This document shows, one piece after another, positions 59,778 to 64,000 of a stretch of DNA of 64,000 bases. The stretch is from NCBI RefSeq assembly GCF_029851875.1, contig NZ_JARKVC010000033.1, forward strand, positions 1-64,000. Direction: 5' to 3'. Position numbers and translations under genes: made by a program. The notes beneath the pieces were generated by a model. It worked only from the letters and a program-made list of their open reading frames with translations, had not been told where the DNA came from and did not search any database. The DNA comes from Actinomyces sp. GTDB taxonomy: Bacteria > Actinomycetota > Actinomycetes > Actinomycetales > Actinomycetaceae. The stretch's first letter is position 1; every line of letters starts with the position of its first letter.

Positions 59778-61069
59778 GCCCGACCTCCCTCAGCGCCCCC
59801 CAGGGGCCCTCGACCCTCCTGCTGCTGACCGACTTCTACCCCTACGAGGTAGGGGAGGAGTTCCTCGAGCAGGAGATCGAGACGCTTGCCGCAGCCTTTG
59901 ACGAGGTCGTCGTCGTGCCGGTGCGTCTGTCTGAAGCTGCCCGTCAGACACGGACCCTGCCGGCCAACGCCCGGTGCGCCCTGCTGCCCGCCTCCCGCTT
60001 CCCCGACTGGCGCTGGCAGGCGCTGGGGCGTGCCGGCCAGATCCTCCTGGGCCGTGAACGGATGGTCGAGACCCCGCCGTGGCGCTCCTTCGGACGCTTC
60101 GGGATGGACGTGCGCTTCGCCGCCATCGCCCTGAGCGCGCGCGCACGCCTGCGCCGTCTCCTGCCGGCCCTGGGGCTGGAGGGAGACGGCCGGATCACGA
60201 TCTACTCCTACTGGTTCTTCACCGGAGCGGCCCTGGGCGGGATGCTGCGCCGACGCGAGCTGGCGGGGCGAGACGTGCGGGTCGTCTCGCGCGCCCACGC
60301 CTACGACGTCGACGAGGCTGACGCCCCGCGCGGCTACGTCCCCTCGCGCCGCTTCGTCATGGACGCGGTCGACAAGGTCTACCCCATCTCCGACTACGCC
60401 GCCGGCTTCCTACGCCGGCGCTTCCCGCAGGCTTCGGACAAGATCGAGGTCCGACGCCTCGGGGTCCCGCAGGCCACCTACCGCCAGCGCCGCCCCAGCG
60501 AGCCCTTCAGCCTGGTCTCCTGCTCCCACATGGCCCCCTACAAGCGGGTGGATCTCATCCTCGATGCCGTCACCGAGCTGCACCGCCGAGGTCGGAAGGT
60601 GCGCTGGACGCATGTCGGCGAGTTCAGTACCGAGCGCCTGGAGGCCATGCGCGAGCGTGCCCGCACCCAGGCCCCGGACGCTGACATCACCTTCACCGGG
60701 CACCTCACCAACGCCCAGGTCAGGCAGCTGTACGCGACGCAGGACTTCTCCTGCTTCCTCAACTGCTCGGACGGCGAGGGCGTGCCCGTCTCCGTCATGG
60801 AGGCGCAGGCCACCGGCCTGCCGGTGGTCGCCACCGCCGCCGGCGGCACCGGGGAGATCGTGCACGACGGCGTCAACGGCCGCCTGCTTCCGGTCGAGGT
60901 CACGGCTGCGCAGGTCGCCGACGCGATCGAGTCCGTCATGGACGTGGGAGAGGACACGTACGCCCAGATGAGCCAGCAGGCCCGAGACACCTGGGCGCGC
61001 ATGAGCGACGCGCGCCGCCAGTACGAGGACTTCGTCGCCGGGCTCGCAGCCCTGTGGCAGTCTCGGTGA
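59774..61069 (+). CDS. Glycosyltransferase (GT4/GT1 family)
   Basis: LVSCSHMAPYKRVDLILDAV, FLNCSDGEGVPVSVMEAQATGLPVVATAAGGTGEIV. Confidence 0.92.
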   Translation: MSPTSLSAPQGPSTLLLLTDFYPYEVGEEFLEQEIETLAAAFDEVVVVPVRLSEAARQTRTLPANARCALLPASRFPDWRWQALGRAGQILLGRERMVETPPWRSFGRFGMDVRFAAIALSARARLRRLLPALGLEGDGRITIYSYWFFTGAALGGMLRRRELAGRDVRVVSRAHAYDVDEADAPRGYVPSRRFVMDAVDKVYPISDYAAGFLRRRFPQASDKIEVRRLGVPQATYRQRRPSEPFSLVSCSHMAPYKRVDLILDAVTELHRRGRKVRWTHVGEFSTERLEAMRERARTQAPDADITFTGHLTNAQVRQLYATQDFSCFLNCSDGEGVPVSVMEAQATGLPVVATAAGGTGEIVHDGVNGRLLPVEVTAAQVADAIESVMDVGEDTYAQMSQQARDTWARMSDARRQYEDFVAGLAALWQSR

Positions 61070-61090
61070 CCCCCTGCAGGGCGGCCCGGC

Positions 61091-62173
61091 TCAGGCGGGG
61101 CAGCGGGCGCTGAGGACCTCAGCCACCGCACGGGCCGCGTGCCCGTCCCCGTAAGGGTGAGCCACCTGGGCACCCGGCTCGGCCGGGCGCGGGCGGGAGA
61201 CCGCCTCGAGCAGGGCGGAGCCGGGCTCGACCAGCACGTTCCAGCCCAGCTCGACGGTCTCGACCCACTCCGTCTGCGGGCGCACCGTCGTGCACGGCAC
61301 CCGCAGCAGGAACGCCTCCTTCTGCAGGCCGCCGGAGTCGGTGACGATACCGCGGGCGTGAACCGCTGAGGCGATGAGAGCGGGGTAGGCCAGCGGCGGA
61401 TGGACCCGCAGCGACCCGCGGTCGGTGAGGTCGATGCCGTGCTGGGCGCACTTGGCGACCAGGCGGGGGTGAGCCAGCAGCACGACCGGGTGGTCCACCG
61501 CGGCCAGGGAGTCCAGCACCGCGCGCAGGCGCTCAGGGTCGTCGGTGTTCTCCGCACGGTGGATCGTGGCCAGGCAGTACCCGCCGTCCTCCACCCCCAG
61601 CTCCTCCATGACCGGTGAGGGAGAGCCGGCGACCTCGTCGCGGACCTGGAGCAGCACGTCGGTCATGACGTCACCGACCACGACGGTACGCCCGGCCAGG
61701 CCCTCCTGCGCCAGGTGAGAGGCTGCGACCTGGGTGGGGGCCAGCAGCAGGTCCGCCGCGTGGTCCGTGAGCACCCGGTTGATCTCCTCAGGCATCGCCC
61801 GGATGAAGGAACGCAGCCCCGCCTCCAGGTGGGCGACCGGGACATGGAGCTTGACCGCGGCGAGGGCCCCCGCAAGCGTCGAGTTCGTGTCCCCGTAGAC
61901 CAGCACCCAGTCGGGACGGTGCTCGGCGAGCACCGAGTCCATCGCGGCAAGCATCGCCCCGGTCTGGACCCCGTGGGAACCCGAGCCCACTCCCAGGTGG
62001 ACGTCAGGGGAGGAGATGCCCAGGTCGGAGAAGAAGACGTCGGAGAGCATCGGGTCGTAGTGCTGCCCGGTGTGGACGATGACGTGCTCGGTCCCTGCGG
62101 CCCGGAAGGCCGCGTCCACAGGAGCCAGCTTGACGAACTGGGGGCGGGCACCGACGATCGACATCACGCGCAT
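61091..62173 (-). CDS. UDP-N-acetylglucosamine 2-epimerase family (WecB/WbpI-like)
   Basis: IVGARPQFVKLAPV, HTGQHYDPMLSDVFF, VYGDTNSTLAGALAAVKLHVPVAHLEAGLRSF, MPEEINRVLTDH; true start ATG 62173. Confidence 0.93.
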   Translation of the reverse strand: MRVMSIVGARPQFVKLAPVDAAFRAAGTEHVIVHTGQHYDPMLSDVFFSDLGISSPDVHLGVGSGSHGVQTGAMLAAMDSVLAEHRPDWVLVYGDTNSTLAGALAAVKLHVPVAHLEAGLRSFIRAMPEEINRVLTDHAADLLLAPTQVAASHLAQEGLAGRTVVVGDVMTDVLLQVRDEVAGSPSPVMEELGVEDGGYCLATIHRAENTDDPERLRAVLDSLAAVDHPVVLLAHPRLVAKCAQHGIDLTDRGSLRVHPPLAYPALIASAVHARGIVTDSGGLQKEAFLLRVPCTTVRPQTEWVETVELGWNVLVEPGSALLEAVSRPRPAEPGAQVAHPYGDGHAARAVAEVLSARCPA

Positions 62174-62180
62174 AGGGGAA

Positions 62181-62186
62181 AGCCTA
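62181..62186 (-). promoter_or_regulatory. Putative -10 (TAGGCT-N7-ATG) for the epimerase gene
   Basis: Hexamer and spacing to ATG 62173. Confidence 0.45.
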
Positions 62187-62197
62187 CCGGTGGCCTC

Positions 62198-62203
62198 TAG
62201 ACT
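62198..62203 (+). promoter_or_regulatory. Putative -10 (TAGACT-N6-ATG) for the glycosyltransferase gene
   Basis: Hexamer and spacing to ATG 62210. Confidence 0.5.
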
Positions 62204-62209
62204 CGCACC

Positions 62210-63337
62210 ATGCGCGTCACCGTCGTCACCACGTGGTTGCCTACCGTCGTCGCCCCCTCCTCCGGCAGCTTCGTGCTGCGTGACTGCACGGCCATCCGCG
62301 ACGCCGGCGCGCAGCTGCGCATCGTCCACCTCGTCCCGCCCCACCAGGACGACGGCACGCGCCACCTGGTCATGAACGGTATCCCGGTCCTGCGCCTGCC
62401 TATGGCGCCCGCCAGCCCACTGTCCGTGGCTGGCGCGGCCAGGCGCCTGCCGTCGCTGCTCAAGGGAGCAGACGTCCTGCACTCGATGGCGATGAGCTCC
62501 CTGCTGCCGCTGTCCGCCGCCGACCTGGCGGGCCGGCTGACCACGCCGTGGGTCCACACCGAGCACTGGTCGGGGCTGACCAACCCCGGCACGCTCTCGG
62601 CGCCGCTGCGGGCCGGACGCCTCGTCATCGGCCAGGCGCTGCGGCGCCCCGACGTCGTGACGGCCGTGTGCGAGTACCTGGCCGAGCCGATCCGTCGCTT
62701 CCGGGCCGAGGCCCCCACCCTCGTCGTGCCCTGCATCGTGGACCCCGACGGCGAGGCAGCTCCCCGGCGCTGGGAGGAGCGCAGCGACGACGGCGTCATC
62801 CGCCTGGTGACGGTCGGTGGCCTGGTCGAGCGCAAGGACCCGCTGGCGTGCCTGGAGATCGTCGCCGAGCTCACCTCGCGCGGTGAGCAGGCGACCCTCA
62901 CCTTCGTGGGGGAGGGGCCGATGCGTGAGCAGGTCACTCGCCGTGCCAGCGAGCTCGGGATCACCGAGCAGGTGCGGCTGACCGGCAACCTCGACGCCGC
63001 GGGCGTGCGTGAGGAGCTGGCGCGAGCCGACCTCTTCCTCGGCCCCACCCGCGGCGACAACTTCTTCGTCTCCGCCGCGGAGTCGATCGTGGCCGGGCGT
63101 CCCGTCGTCGTCTCCGACGCAGGAGGCCAGAGCGAGTACGTCCAGGAGACCAGCGGCACGGTCGTGCCGGCTGGCACCAGCCCGGCGGGCTGGGCGCAGG
63201 CGGTGCTCGCCACCCGCGAGCGGCTGGCACGGGTCAGCGCCGCGCAGGTGGCCGCCACGATCGGGAACAGCTTCTCCTCACCGGTGGTGGGCGCCGGCTA
63301 CCACGAGGTCTACGCCGGCCTCCTGGCCGGGGCCTGA
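62210..63337 (+). CDS. Glycosyltransferase (GT4 family)
   Basis: VTVVTTWLPTVVAPSSGSFV, VTVGGLVERKDPLACLEIV, ADLFLGPTRGDNFFVSAAESIVAGRPVVVSDAGGQSEYV. Confidence 0.92.
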   Translation: MRVTVVTTWLPTVVAPSSGSFVLRDCTAIRDAGAQLRIVHLVPPHQDDGTRHLVMNGIPVLRLPMAPASPLSVAGAARRLPSLLKGADVLHSMAMSSLLPLSAADLAGRLTTPWVHTEHWSGLTNPGTLSAPLRAGRLVIGQALRRPDVVTAVCEYLAEPIRRFRAEAPTLVVPCIVDPDGEAAPRRWEERSDDGVIRLVTVGGLVERKDPLACLEIVAELTSRGEQATLTFVGEGPMREQVTRRASELGITEQVRLTGNLDAAGVREELARADLFLGPTRGDNFFVSAAESIVAGRPVVVSDAGGQSEYVQETSGTVVPAGTSPAGWAQAVLATRERLARVSAAQVAATIGNSFSSPVVGAGYHEVYAGLLAGA

Positions 63338-63383
63338 GCCAGGGCGCGCTCGGTCCAGGCCCCGGCCGGGCCGGCAGGCGGGG

Positions 63384-64000
63384 TCACTCCCCCTCGACCA
63401 CCGGCAGGTCGCAGAAGAGGCGGGCGCTGCGTGACCACGAGTCCGCCAGGAAGGCGCGCGTCCAGAACCCCAGGGTCTTGCGCCCGGCCATGAGCTCAAT
63501 CGCGGCGCGCGGGCGCGAGGTGTCGGTGATGAGGGCGTCGAAGGCCATCGAGGAGTGCAGCGAGGACCAGGTGGAGAAGCTCCGCTCTGCCGCGCCCAGC
63601 AGGTGCGTGGCGGCCAGGGCCTGCTTGAGGCGCGAACGCGTGGCCTGGGACACCTGCGTGACCTCGTAGTAGTCGTCCTGCCCGCTGGTGGCGGAGCCAG
63701 TAGCCTCAGCCCACAGTCGGTCGATGAGCGCGCGGTACAGGTTGCGGTCCGCGGTCAGGCGGGCCGAGCCGGAGGACCAGGCCTGCCACACCTCGTGGTC
63801 GAGCATGGGCAGGGCCCAGTCCATCCCCAGGTGCTCGTAGGTGCGCATCGAGTTGTTGATGTACTTCGTCTGGCGCTCACGCAGGTTGTAGCCCTCCACG
63901 GCACTGCGCAGGCTCCGCTCGCTGGTGTCGTAGCCGGCCAGCGTGAGGGCCTCACGTACTCCCTGGGTGACCCAGTGGTCGTGCCAGGCACGCTGCGGGT
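63384..64000 (-). CDS. Asparagine-synthase-like protein (C-terminal part; continues past window end)
   Basis: YNLRERQTKYINNSMRTYEHLGMDWALPMLDHEVWQAW; frame stays open to 64000 (PQRAWHDHWVTQGVREAL...). Confidence 0.72.
   Translation of the reverse strand, partial: PQRAWHDHWVTQGVREALTLAGYDTSERSLRSAVEGYNLRERQTKYINNSMRTYEHLGMDWALPMLDHEVWQAWSSGSARLTADRNLYRALIDRLWAEATGSATSGQDDYYEVTQVSQATRSRLKQALAATHLLGAAERSFSTWSSLHSSMAFDALITDTSRPRAAIELMAGRKTLGFWTRAFLADSWSRSARLFCDLPVVEGE

Noticed and set aside
62174-62566. N-terminal extension of the epimerase ORF (61091..62566)
   Set aside because: The canonical start MRVMSIVGARPQF is at 62173; the extension is antisense to the glycosyltransferase gene.

Overview
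This is a 64 kb high-GC chromosomal window from an actinobacterium, most like Actinomycetaceae (Actinomyces-type) by gene content. That placement is inference from protein motifs; no database was searched. From left to right it contains: the 3' end of an ornithine carbamoyltransferase; menaquinone genes (menC, menD, menF, menG) with an HtrA protease between them; a complete nuoA-N operon whose last gene is translationally coupled to a polyprenyl diphosphate synthase; an FprA-like reductase, htpX and a YajQ-family gene; three tRNAs (Tyr, Thr, Met); TrkH; rpmG (L33, absent from the supplied ORF track); a MaoC protein; MarR; a single-chain biotin carboxylase-BCCP-carboxyltransferase fused in frame to a C-terminal NUDIX domain; maf and birA; a class III cyclase; two two-component systems; DedA, GtrA and PIG-V-like membrane proteins; purK, purE and galE; and a cell-surface polysaccharide region (two LCP ligases, several glycosyltransferases, a Wbp-like B/E/D/I set, a flippase and a partial asparagine-synthase-like gene). 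I saw no CRISPR array, transposase, prophage or rRNA. The most notable signals are: (1) the acyl-CoA carboxylase::NUDIX fusion; (2) a roughly 170-bp intergenic dyad at 27151-27320 with four GGCGTG boxes mirrored by four CACGCC boxes at identical 19/21/19 spacing; (3) a second dyad/direct-repeat array at 43665-43967; (4) many TANNNT-N6-RTG starts that predict leaderless mRNAs, including divergent pairs in very short gaps; (5) a Cys-rich CGQ-repeat N-terminus on the MarR protein, with a palindromic operator candidate upstream of its gene. All similarity calls come from reading motifs by eye.
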